Positions 30,294-39,541 of a stretch of DNA of 57,338 nt are shown piece after piece (position 1 is the first letter of the stretch; each line of letters begins with the position of its first letter). The DNA is from Zygnema cylindricum (Eukaryota; Streptophyta; Zygnematophyceae; Zygnematales; Zygnemataceae). The notes under the pieces were generated by a model that did not search any database, was not told where the DNA came from, and saw nothing but the letters and a program-made list of their open reading frames with translations. The stretch covers positions 1-57,338 of the forward strand of contig JBBHKE010002419.1 in the NCBI GenBank assembly GCA_037447655.1, in the 5' to 3' direction. Both the position numbers and the translations under genes were made by a program.

Positions 30294-31661
30294 CTCCTTT
30301 TATTTTCTAGTCACTTTTCAATATATGACCACACTTCTTCCTGCAAAAAAATAGCTTAGGGGAAGGCACAGATTGGTCATCATATCTGCTATTATTTCAC
30401 TATATGGTCTATATTCTAAACTGATTATTCTGTCTTCTACCTTTTCCCCAACAAAGCTAAGTCTAATGTCCATATGTTTTGCTTTAAAATGGTGTTTAGG
30501 ATTGTAGCATGTAGTTTCCGACTCTTTCGGTTGGAATTTAGACTGTACACTTAACTTCCAAAGACTTAACTATGAGATACATTTGATTTTCTTCCAGCCC
30601 ATCTCTGATACGGTGTTTCTCTTTTTATGGCTATAGTAAGAACTCTATTTTTGATGTAGTTAGCATAGTTCATAGCTTCGGCCCAAAAGCGTTTTCCTAT
30701 CTTTTTATCTGTTAGCATGCTTCAGGTTCTATCACCTAGAGTCATATTAAGTATTTCAGCTACCCGGATTTGTCGAAACAGTCTTTTGGTGTTGAACTCC
30801 CTCATTTCTCAAGAAGTCATCAAACTAGTAAGAAGTATAATCTCCCCCATTATCACTTCTAGTTCTCTTATTGGGGGTTCCATGCAACTTTTCACTCCAT
30901 GCTTTATATTTTTTAAAATAAAGTGGTGCTTCGGACATATTTTTGAGAAATTAAACTCAATAATATCTAGACAAGTCATCATTATGGTTAGCATATATCT
31001 TTTCCCTCCTACCGAAGGTACATTAGCAAGTCCCTAGATATTGGTGTGTAAAAGATCTAGCACCCTTTCCCTTTTATATGTTGAAAATTTTGGATAGGGA
31101 AATGTGTGAGCCTTACTTTGTGCACAACCACTACAATCATCCATCACTTCACTGTCCCCAAAGTGAATCCCTTCCACTCACCCAGTTTTTTCATTTCCCT
31201 CAATTTGTCCAAATACACATGTCCCAACCACTTATGCCATATCATTATCTCTGGAAAACCCTCATAAGAAGCAATTTTCTTTTTATTGCTCAAGTTAAGC
31301 TTAAACATTCGTTGGCTACCCTTTTCATAAGAAGCATATTTCTTCTTATTGCTCAAGTTAAGCCTGAACATTCGTTGGCTACCCTTTTCTACAGTAAATA
31401 TTGATCTCGTCATCATACTTTGCTGTCAAAGTTTTTTTCCTAGTATAAGTCTCAAAATCTTTATCATTCAAGACAGAGGTAGAGATAAGATTCTTACTTA
31501 ACTGTGGTATGCAGAAGACATGTGAGAAAGTCACTATGGATGTCTGACCCTCCACTAATACCTTTAGATCTATTGATCCTACAAGATCTCTAGTTACCAC
31601 TCTCCCATCCCTATACTATATCTCTACAATGGGAATCTTTGTCAGCTTAGTAATCAATTGT
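30294..31661 (-). pseudogene. pol: A8 pol remnant: RNase H end, integrase, protease
   Basis: Minus-strand family-A interior with large deletions. 30294-30500 is the RNase H C-terminus. It jumps near 30500 directly to the integrase C-terminal region, so the hinge, all of RT and most of RNase H are missing. Integrase pieces continue to W-H-K-W-L-G-H-V-Y-L-D (about 31210-31240). The protease region (L-V-G-S-I-D-L-K-V-L-V and I-P-Q-L-S-K-N-L-I-S-T) lies at 31379-31620. A 63-bp duplication adds 21 codons upstream of the pre-integrase box. gag is absent; LTR sequence follows at 31662. Confidence 0.75.
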
Positions 31662-32618
31662 TAAACCCCTTTGCCTTAAGACAACTGCCACCTTGGCAGG
31701 CAATTTATATTGATGAATACACTTTTGTGTAGTTTGGACTCCCCTAAACTCAGAAGGGAAAAAATCTCTTAAAACGCCCAAACAAGCGATTAGTTATGAA
31801 GAGGCAAAAATGCGTATTTGTACAGAACCACTCTGAGAGAGAGGCGGTTACCTACAAAAATCCCAAGTCCTAAAACACCTCTCTAAAACCACTATGTATT
31901 GCTATACAACACCAATTTCAAAAGTGTACCATACAAGAGGGTACAAGTTCAATGGTACCTTCTGTACGGTTAAGGTACGGCATAGCCATAGTGATGATGT
32001 GTGTCATACTCAAACTCTTTCTGTTGCTTTCTGGAGATTTTTCTTTCCACTGATGTTGTGCCATGCATCATTCGGTGAAGTATCGTCCATAAACCGCTAA
32101 AATGAGCATTCCGTAATGCCCGCTTAAATGATAGTTGTTTGATCAACTTGAGGTTTTAATGTCCGCCGTGCAAATAAATATCCGTTCAATTTTTTTAGTG
32201 TGGTATTGTTTCTATGTAAGATATCTTGTAAATCAAGTTAATCAGTTTGGTATGCATGTTCACCTTTAAGTAGTAATTGGACCTTTTATATCCCAGCACA
32301 AGTCTGAGACTATACCACAAGGCTGCCAACTTTTTTAGCAAACCATAAAGACCGCGGTCAACTCCTAGCTGGTTGATATCTTTTTTTCGTATAGTCTTCT
32401 ATGACTATCCTTTGTCCTCCGTGGCTGCTTATGTTGCTTAGGCAATTATGGATCTATCTCGCTCTCTCCGGTCATCAATGACCACAACAAGTATAGAAAC
32501 CAGGGAGAGATAGGTTAAAGCCTAGCTAGAACTTTTTTATTTTGTTCCTTTAGAAATGTTCAGAGAAAATATAAAAACAACTTAGAAATTACAAATAAGA
32601 AATACACATATTTCAACA
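31662..32618 (-). mobile_element. Family-A LTR shared by A8 and A9
   Basis: Starts on the minus strand with TGTTGAAATATGTG (complement of 32618 leftward), directly after the polypurine tract of A9 (complement of 32619-32640). It therefore functions as the A9 3' LTR. Its other end is truncated at 31662 before reaching a primer site and adjoins A8 protease sequence. It contains the promoter hairpin near 31835. Confidence 0.72.
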
Positions 32619-33668
32619 CTCCCTTTATTTTCAAATCACTTTTAGGTTTGAGTCCACACTTTTCTCTGCAAAATTTAAGTTTGGAAGATGGGACTGGCTT
32701 TGTCATCATATTTGCCACCATCTCTCTATCTGTTCTATACTCTAAGCTGATAATTTTGTTTTTAATTTTCTCTCTCACAAAGATTAGTTTTATGTCTATA
32801 TGTTTTGCCTTAAAGTGGTGTTTTGAGTTGGCAACAATTGGAATTGGAGCTTGATTATCAAAAAAAAAAAATTGCACACCAACCTTCATGAACCCAAGTT
32901 CTTGCTACAAAGGCTTCACCCACATCAATTCTTTGACAACAGAACAAGAGGCCGTGTACTCAGCCTCTATAGCGGACAAAACAACCACCATTTGTTGCTT
33001 ACTCTTCCAATAGCAAGCACCATTCCTAACATACAAAACATATCCAGAAGTACACCTCCTCATAGGAGCATCCCTATAACTGACACCACTCTAAGAATTG
33101 ATATTAGTGTTTTCCCCTCCCAGATTCAACCTAAGATCTCTAGTCCCTATCAAGTATCTCATCACCCTTTTGGTTGCCTCCCTATCCTTCTTTCTAGGAT
33201 CATTGAGACTCTTGCTGAGGACTCCAAGTGTTGTTGCTATGTCTGGTGTGCTACAGTTCATGAAACATATTAGACTTCCTTGGACATGTGTGTACACTAT
33301 TGACTTCATAAACTCTCTGTCTTTTGCGCTCATGACTTCATCAAAAATAATCACTCCTCTTTCTACACTCCCCTCACTTACTTTCTTGAAGTCCATCAGA
33401 TTGGTACAAGTGTTTGCTTTATTATCTGGAATTTTCAAACATGTTTCCGATGGCATGTTTCTAAGTGAATCTGATTACTCTTTTCTCTTTATCTCTTTCC
33501 ATCAGAATTCCTAGATATATGTATCCTCCCCTAAGTCCTTAATGTCAAATCTGCTTCTCAAATATTTCTTTAAATTATTAATCTTTTCCATTAACTTGCT
33601 TAGTACCACCAGATAATCTACATAGATGGCAATAAAGATAATCCCATCATCATCCTCAAAGATGTAAT
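32619..33668 (-). pseudogene. pol: A9 pol: RNase H and end of RT
   Basis: The C-terminus M-M-T-K-P-V-P-S-S-K-L is at about 32680. F-F-F-D-N-Q-A-P-I (32840 on) has the third RNase H aspartate. R-Y-L-I-G-T-R-D-L-R-L-N-L-G-G lies at about 33110-33160. The RT active site reads Y-V-D-Y, with the second Asp lost (about 33610-33625). The gene is interrupted at 33669 by a nested LTR right after Y-I-F-E-D-D-D-G. Stops and shifts occur near 33060, 33460 and 33500. Confidence 0.78.
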
Positions 33669-34885
33669 TGAAACTCTATGGGGTCCATTCCCCCACGTAA
33701 TTCGTATATCCAAAGAAGCTTATCTAGATTGTGCCGACTCCAAGTTGATACAAACCCAAATGACTAACTCGCGATAGTTAAAACACCAATAAAGCTTCAC
33801 CCTTGTGAAATTAGACTTTGTGTGTGCTCAGTTCCACCTAAAAATGCAAAGTTAGAATATGTGTTTTGGATAACATTTCCCACTTTGACTTTCCCATAGA
33901 AATACCCCTCTTTTAGTAGGCAAAGACTTTGACGGACTACACCTTTGTGTAGCGTGGTCTCGCTTGAGTCCGCAACAAAAAAAATCTCGGAATTTGCTCC
34001 CCTGAGCAGTAAGTTATGAGTGGTCAAAGATGACCTTTTGTACAAAAGCTCTCTCAGAGAGAGCTAGCTACCTACTAAATTTTCCAAGTCTTATCTCTCT
34101 CTAAAACACTATCTGATGAAATACGGCACCAATCACAATACTGTATTGTATAGAAAAGTACAGGTGCCGGTGTACTCTCTGTATAGCCATCGTACGACAT
34201 GGCCAAAAGTCGACACATGCCATATCCAGATTTGTTCCCCTAATCTCAAGAGTTGTCGTAATCCAATGTGATTGTGCCACGTGTCATTTGACGTGGCGAT
34301 GACTGAAAACCGCCAAAACGCCCATTCTAGGATCTCGACATCTATCGCGGTCGTTCGATCAAGATCAATTTTTAATTCCAGCCGTCAAAAATCAATGCGC
34401 GGTATTTGTTTCGCTATCAAAACAAATGCGCGGTATTCATTTAGTGAAGTACCGTACGCCGTGCGTACATTTAAATTGTGTCTATGTAATGTGTTTGTTC
34501 GCGCAGTTAAATGAATTTATGTTATTGTACGTCTTTATATAATTATAAAATCCTATATGTCTTAACATTCATTATAGTCAATAGGATAAGTCTTACGGCT
34601 AGAGATGATTTGATGGACGGTAGGTTCCAGAATCAAATCCGCGGTCTGTCAAATCCCTTTTGATAAATCTACCTAGATTTTACTACTTGTCTCTCTATGC
34701 AACTTAGGCAGCTATGACTCTAGCTCCCTCTCTAGCCTTCAGTTACTACGACAAGTGGGGGGTTAAAGAGAAGAGTTAGAGGCAGACTGCCTCTGCTTCT
34801 TTTCTATTTCATCCTAGAAAAATATCCTAAGAAAAAACATTATTATCTACACAATACAGACCTAGAAAATGCACACATTTCAACA
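33669..34885 (-). mobile_element. Nested family-A2 LTR inside A9 RT
   Basis: 1217 bp; on the minus strand it begins TGTTGAAATGTGTGC and ends ATAGAGTTTCA. The end encodes M-D-P-I-E-F. It splits the RT frame precisely: joining the flanks restores D-H-Y-Y-I-F-E-D. No 5-bp target duplication is visible (left GTAAT, right TAGTG). The beginning carries two LTR-start-like segments, TGTTGAAATG and about 34 bp later TGTAGATAATAATG. One terminus is therefore partly duplicated. Confidence 0.78.
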
Positions 34886-35760
34886 TAGTGGTCAAGACTA
34901 ATTTAGACATATCGCAGATTGGTAAGAAACTCATATAGTTTTTTGTTCCATTGCCTAGAAGCATGTTTTAGTCCATACAAAGACTTAATAGGTCTGCAGA
35001 GTTAACTTTCCTTTTTTTCCTCCAAAAAGCCTTTGGGCTGTCTCGTAATAATTTCTTCCTCTAACTCGTCATCGAAGAAGGCATTTAATGTCTATCTGAT
35101 CGACCTCCATGTTTTCCGTTGCCCATAGACTGATGAGAATCTTTACTGAAGGGTAACGTACAACTGGGGTAAAGGTTTATTCATAATCAATTCCCAATTT
35201 ATGGGTAAAACCCTTTGCTACCAATCTAGCTTTTTACCTCTCAATGGTATTATTATCTGGGTTCAGTTTCAGTTTAAACACCCATTTACACCCAATCAGT
35301 TTTTTTTCTAGGGGCCGTCAACTAAATCCCATGTATTAGCTTTTATAATAGAAGCCATCTCATCATTAATGGACCCTAACCCATTTGTCTATTTCTGGAC
35401 TGTTCACTTCCTCTAAGTAAGTCTAAGGCTCATCAATATGTGAAAACTTTGTTACCTTGTGAGCTACCTATCTTTCTTGAAGCCTTTTGCTGCTTTTTCG
35501 TCCTCTTTCAAATTCAGAAGCTGGAATGGTGGATAATCTTAGGTCTCTCCGAATTGTTTCATCTCCTCCCTTATCCATGGGAGCTGGCTCATCTTCCTCC
35601 ATGTCTTCAAACTGTATTGGAGATTGCAGATTCACTAGAGTCTCCTCCTTGGTCTGAGTTTCTCCTGGATTTGCAACAATCTGATCACTGATATTTTTCC
35701 GGAAATCTAAATCTTCCTCACTCTTTGACACAAATATGATTTTAATTCTCTTAGATTATA
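34886..35760 (-). pseudogene. pol: A9 pol: RT N-terminal part and hinge
   Basis: RT motifs on the minus strand include W-N-K-K-L-Y-E-F-L, G-L-K-H (near 34965), F-K-L-K-L-N-P (about 35270) and W-V. The hinge is an open frame (35468-35731) ending I-P-A-S-E-F-E-R-G-R-K-S-S-K-R-L-Q-E, the signature found in all A elements. Several stops and frame changes are present between 35000 and 35440. Confidence 0.75.
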
Positions 35761-37010
35761 TGAAGGGATCTGTTGACTTCCCTTCATCTATGACAACTAG
35801 ATGCTTAACCATTATGATATACATCCTTCTTGACATCTTCATCATATCCCACTAGGTATCTTGGCTTTCCCTTAGCATGTAGTTTCCGTCTCATTTGGTT
35901 AGAATTCAGACTGCAATTTTGACTTCCTAAGACTTTAAGATGAGATATATCTGATTTTCTTCCAGCCCATCTATTAAACAATGTTTCTCCTTTTATAGTT
36001 GTAGTAAGAACTCTATTTTTGATGTAGTTAGCACAATTTATAGCTTCGGCCCAGAAGCGTTTTCCTATCTTCTTATCTGTTAGCATGCTTCGGGCGCTAT
36101 CACCTAGAGTTCTATTAAGTCTTTGGGCTACCTTGTTTTGTTATAAATTATCGGGAACAGTCTTTTGGTGTTGTTCTACTTCATCTCTGAAGAAGTCCTC
36201 AAAAAAGTTAGAAGTATACTCTCCCCTATTATCACTTCTAATTTTTTTATGGGGTTCCATGCAAATTTTCACTCCATGCTTTATATTCTTTAAAATGAAG
36301 TAGTGCTTTGGACATATTTTCGTGAAAGTAAACTATAGGAAATCTAGACGAGTCATCAGTTATGGTTAGCATATATCTTTTCCCTCCTATCGAAGGTACT
36401 TTAGAAAATCCCTAGATATTGGTGTGTAAAAGATCTAACACCCTTTCACCTTTATATGTGTTTGATTTTGGAAAGGGAAATGTGTGAGCCTTACCTTGTG
36501 CACAACCACTATAATCATCTAACACTTCACTGTCCCCAAAGTGAATCCTTTCCATTTCACCCAGTTTTTTCATTTCCCTCAATTTGTCCAAATGCACATG
36601 TCCCAACCGCTTATGCCATATCATTATCTTGGGAACACCCACATAAGAAGCATTTTTTTTTTCTTTGCTCAAGTTAAGCCTCAAAATTCATTGGCTACCT
36701 TTTTATGCGGTTAAATAGATCTCATCATCATACTTTGCTGTTAAAGTTCTTTTCATGGTATAAGTCTCAAAATCTTTATCATCCAAGACACAAGTAGAGA
36801 TAAGATTCATATTTACCCGAGGTATGTAGAGGACATTTGAGAAAGTCACTATCAATGTCTGACCCTCCACTAGTACCTTTAGATCTACCGATCTGACTAG
36901 ATCTATAGTTACCACTCTCCTATCCCCATAGTAAATATGTACATTGGGAATCTTTTTCAAATTAGTAAGCAATTGTTTCTCACGACACATATACATTGAG
37001 GCACCGGAGT
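35761..37010 (-). pseudogene. pol: A9 pol: integrase and protease
   Basis: Minus-strand motifs in order from the right: protease region M-C-R-E-K-Q-L-L-T, L-V-R-S-V-D-L-K-V and V-L-Y-I-P (36990 to 36780). Next are W-H-K-R-L-G-H-V-H-L-D (about 36630-36590), S-G-C-A-Q-G-K, and H-T-N-I with the first integrase Asp changed to Asn. K-R-F-W-A-E-A-I-N-C-A-N (about 36070) and G-K-P-R-Y-L-V-G-Y-D (about 35860) close the region. Frame changes lie near 36400 and 36130. Confidence 0.76.
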
Positions 37011-37565
37011 CAATGATCTACCCTTCCTCTAGAGCTTCTCGGACAACTCCGATTGCACAATTTTGTTTTTGTGTGATCTCCTTCTTCTTCAACTTCTCAT
37101 TAAGAAGAAGTTCTCCATCCTCCTCGTCCAAAGGCTCCTCTTCTCCTTGCTCCCATTTCAATTGTCGTTATACGAGCCATTTTCTTGCCTTCAGGAATCC
37201 ACCAATTTAGCTCTCCTTGAGCCTTAGCTCCGTGAGCTTAGTACTTTCCGTCATGTAGTGACCAGGTTTGTTGTAGAAATGACAAATTCCTTTTGAGGTC
37301 CTCGGTCCTCTGGACTAATTTCCCCCTCCGGCGAAACTTCCATAAGGTTTCTTAGGGACATTTCTCCACGGATGTGTACCACTAGCCAGAGCTTGGCCAC
37401 TCTTCCCTTCTCTTCGTATCTCAATAGTGTTCTTCCGGACAAGGATCATTCTGACAACTAAGTCCCCAATATCGCTTCTCACACAATGCACCTGTAATCA
37501 TCATTTCCCAATAGATGAATTGTGTTCCATTAAAAATGGGCACTCTAGAGGGTGGGTCCATAACT
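37011..37565 (-). pseudogene. gag: A9 gag 3' part and 5' end, internally deleted
   Basis: Primer site AGTTATGGACCCACC (complement of 37551-37565), then V-P-I-F-N-G-T-Q-F-I-Y-W to about 37500, where a deletion joins the N-terminal box to the C-terminal third. The zinc knuckle reads C-H-F-Y-N-K-P-G-H-Y-M-T-E-S (about 37245-37290), with two of three Cys changed. An acidic stretch E-E-L-L-L (about 37110) precedes the protease as in sister elements. Confidence 0.7.
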
Positions 37566-37935
37566 TGCAATTCTGTGTCCCCCATTGGATCACATAATTC
37601 TTCTTTGACTATGAAGCCTCTAGTGAATTTTCAATAAATCCCTTTACCTTACGACAACTACCACCTTGGGAGGCAAAATATGTTGAGGAATACACCTTTG
37701 TGTAGTTAGGACTCCCCAGAACCCATAGGAGAAGAAATCTCTTAAAACGCCCAAATAGGCGAGTAGTTATGAAGAGGCAAAAATGCCTATTTATACAAAA
37801 CCACTCTGAGAGAGAGGGAACTACCAATAAAAATCCCAAGTCTTAAAACTCTTATCTAAAACCCTTATCTATTGTTCTATAACACGAATCACATGACTGT
37901 ATCGTACAAGAGGGTACAAGTCTCGTGGTACCTTC
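37566..37935 (-). mobile_element. Truncated 5' LTR of A9
   Basis: Begins at the primer site (plus-strand TGCAATTCTGTGTCC) and includes the terminal ATG reading M-G-D-T-E-L-Q, the CACCTTTGTGTAG segment and the promoter hairpin near 37805. It stops at GGTACCTTC (37935), where a family-B LTR takes over. The U3 portion is missing. Confidence 0.72.
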
Positions 37936-38422
37936 TGTTGGTCTACAACCACAGTTGCAGGTGGAAGATCACCAGTGGTAGGAGATGTAGACATAGTCTT
38001 CAGCAAAAGCTACCAAAAATCTTATCAAACAGCCAACTTTGATATAACAGAGAAATCACTTGAGGTGTTCAAATAACACAAAGATCCACACTAATACAGT
38101 ATCACATACAGTCTGTCAAATCCCAAAATTGCAACCTAATTGAATCATTAAACCATAAGATGTAACACTTGGAAGTTTCCCAAAAACTGTCCCTTGGAGA
38201 GTTAGATCTCAATACTGGATAGTTACAATTTTGGCTAAGTCCTAACATTATACTCACAGAGAGTATCTACTAAAAACTAACTAATCAGATGTCTACACTT
38301 GGAACAACAGTACTGTACTACTCTACTACAAGGTACCGAATCAGTACGCTATCTGTACTGTGAGTACGTTGTTAGATTTCCTAGAAATCCGGGATTCGGC
38401 ATGTCCCACACTTGGGAAAATT

Positions 38423-38493
38423 GAGCCGGCCAGGGTTCGAACCTGGGACCTTTCACTTCAGCTGCGAACGCACTACCACTGTGCCACCAGCTC
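38423..38493 (-). tRNA. tRNA-like gene in the TRIM 3' LTR
   Basis: 71 nt that fold as a full cloverleaf. The 7-bp acceptor stem is GAGCTGG with CCGGCTC (one T-G pair) and the 4-bp D stem GCAC/GTGC with loop AGTGGTA. The 5-bp anticodon stem closes on loop AGCTGAA, and a 5-bp T stem CCAGG/CCTGG closes on TTCGAAC. A-box TGGCACAGTGG (complement of 38476-38486) and B-box GGTTCGAACCC (complement of 38433-38443) fit the Pol III consensus. TTTT follows two bases after the acceptor (38417-38420). The formal anticodon is CTG (Gln), but position 33 is G instead of the universal U, so decoding is doubtful. It is more likely a Pol III promoter or structural RNA than a working tRNA. Confidence 0.8.
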
Positions 38494-38598
38494 GATGTTG
38501 AGACTGGCGGGTCCGTACCCATTTATTACGGGCGGCTCGAGTATGGATATTTCCATATTCTACCCCGTATTGGACCGGCTTCACGTGCCAATCCAACA

Positions 38599-38608
38599 CC
38601 CCCCCCTC
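38599..38608 (-). other. TRIM polypurine tract
   Basis: On the minus strand GAGGGGGGGG directly abuts the 3' LTR start TGTTGG. It is the expected plus-strand DNA priming site. Confidence 0.75.
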
Positions 38609-38641
38609 ACGGGAAAGCCGGTCAAACCATCCGCAATCCCG

Positions 38642-38656
38642 CTGGCTCCGATACCA
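38642..38656 (-). other. TRIM primer-binding site (3' end of initiator tRNA-Met)
   Basis: TGGTATCGGAGCCAG begins immediately after the 5' LTR. It matches the complement of the 3' end of plant initiator tRNA-Met (TGGTATCAGAGCCAG, from memory) at 14 of 15 positions. This is conventional CCA-end priming, unlike the internal sites of every copia element in the window. Confidence 0.82.
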
Positions 38657-38709
38657 TGTTAGATTTCCTAGAAATCCGGGATTCGGCATGTCCCACACTT
38701 GGGAAAATT

Positions 38710-38780
38710 GAGCCGGCCAGGGCTCGAACCTGGGACCTTTCACTTCAGCTGCAAACGCACTACACCTGTGCCACCAGCTC
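38710..38780 (-). tRNA. tRNA-like gene in the TRIM 5' LTR
   Basis: Second copy, same 71-nt layout. The four differences from the other LTR are in the D loop (two adjacent bases, which weaken the A-box), in the anticodon stem (C-G becomes T-G) and in the T loop (TTCGAGC, compatible with the B-box). The cloverleaf is retained. TTTT follows at 38704-38707 on the minus strand. Confidence 0.75.
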
Positions 38781-39446
38781 GATGTTGAGACTGGCGGGTC
38801 CGTACCCATTTATTACGGGCGGCTCGAGTATGGATATTTCCATATTCTACCCCGTATTGGACCGGCTTCACGTGCCAATCCAACATACGTCCAAACCCTA
38901 TTTGACTACTAGACAAAAATATACTTAGTGGAACACTAGATTCTAATCCGCTAAGCAAAAACTACTTTGTTTCACATATGCAAATAGATTCCTGTACAGT
39001 AGTGCTCAAGGTGCTTAGTCAGCAATGGATCCTAGTGTCCAGCTGACTGTTGATCAAATGCTCCAAGTCACCTGAGGTCGTACAAAGTGATGAGTCATTT
39101 TGTGGTCCCCAAGAATCTCGTCCGTTCACTCGATTCACATCTACGGTCGTCGTTGAAAATTGTACCACTATTCTTGCGGACAGTCGGTTGAGTCTCCATC
39201 CGTCCGATTCTTCAACAGTATTCGTTCGATGTGTGACGCGTGGTAAAGTGTGTCGGCGCCTTTCCGTAAAACCAGTATGATGTTCATTTTCTGACGCGTG
39301 TCCCTGCAACAGTACAATACACTTAGAAGTACTAGTGCTACTGTAACACTAAATGTGGTAAGTATTACATCTTATCGAGACCAAAAATATTCTAAGTACT
39401 TGGTCTCTCCTCACAGCTATGTTTACTAAGTATTAAGATTTTCTTA

Positions 39447-39541
39447 CTCCCCTAAATCCTTAGACTCACTTACTCACTCAACCCAACAGACTCTCAGCAA
39501 TACTTCAACTTAGGAGCTGGAAGAGCTTTAGTCAGCATATT
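39447..39541 (-). pseudogene. pol: Family-B RNase H C-terminal fragment and polypurine tract
   Basis: Minus-strand M-L-T-K-A-L-P-A-P-K-L-K-Y-C and a stop, compared with M-L-T-K-A-L-L-A-P-K-L-N-Y-C in B1. It is followed by E-S-V-G-L and the purine tract next to the LTR. Only the last 30 or so codons survive; the A4 LTR cuts off the rest. Confidence 0.72.

Larger units (their letters stand above)
38370..38885 (-). mobile_element. TRIM: 516-bp miniature LTR retrotransposon with tRNA-like genes in its LTRs
   Basis: Two 229-bp LTRs (38370-38598 and 38657-38885) begin TGTTAG and end CAACA on the plus strand. Between them are only 58 bp. On the minus strand the order is LTR, primer site TGGTATCGGAGCCAG, about 30 bp, G-rich polypurine tract, LTR. 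The element is flanked by TACGT on both sides (38365-38369 and 38886-38890). The LTRs differ at 4 of 229 positions, all inside the tRNA-like part. It has no coding capacity, so reverse transcriptase and integrase must come from elsewhere. This architecture is that of TRIMs; the Cassandra type carries 5S rRNA sequence in the same LTR position. It is GC-richer than its surroundings. A truncated third LTR lies at 47581-47792. Confidence 0.92.
37936..39446 (-). mobile_element. Family-B LTR hosting the TRIM element
   Basis: Plus-strand start TGTTGGTCTACAACC; the other end at about 39446 is next to a polypurine tract (complement of CTCCCCTAAATCC). The terminal gag leader encodes M-S-T-S-P-T-T-G-D-L-P-P. 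After removal of the nested 516-bp element and one TACGT, it is about 990 bp, in the range of other B LTRs. It is the 3' LTR of a minus-strand B element of which only 95 bp remain to the right. Confidence 0.68.

Noticed and set aside
31240-31388. CRISPR-like direct repeats
   Set aside because: It is a two-copy 63-bp duplication within a copia gene in a eukaryotic context.
38423-38493. Functional nuclear tRNA-Gln(CTG) gene
   Set aside because: Position 33 is G rather than U, and the gene is embedded in mobile LTRs; I keep it as tRNA-like.
38370-38885. Tandem tRNA-derived SINE
   Set aside because: The tRNA part lies in the middle of a 229-bp repeat with TG...CA ends, a primer site and a polypurine tract between two copies, and a single 5-bp duplication around the pair. 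That is LTR-retrotransposon structure, not a SINE with a 5' tRNA head and a tail.
38360-38958. Repeated frames of about 70-118 codons on both strands
   Set aside because: They arise from the TRIM LTR duplicates, which carry RNA and reverse-transcription signals and have no coding signature.
39019-39309. 96-codon minus-strand frame
   Set aside because: Lies in the family-B LTR with no domain and no conservation in other B LTRs that I can see.
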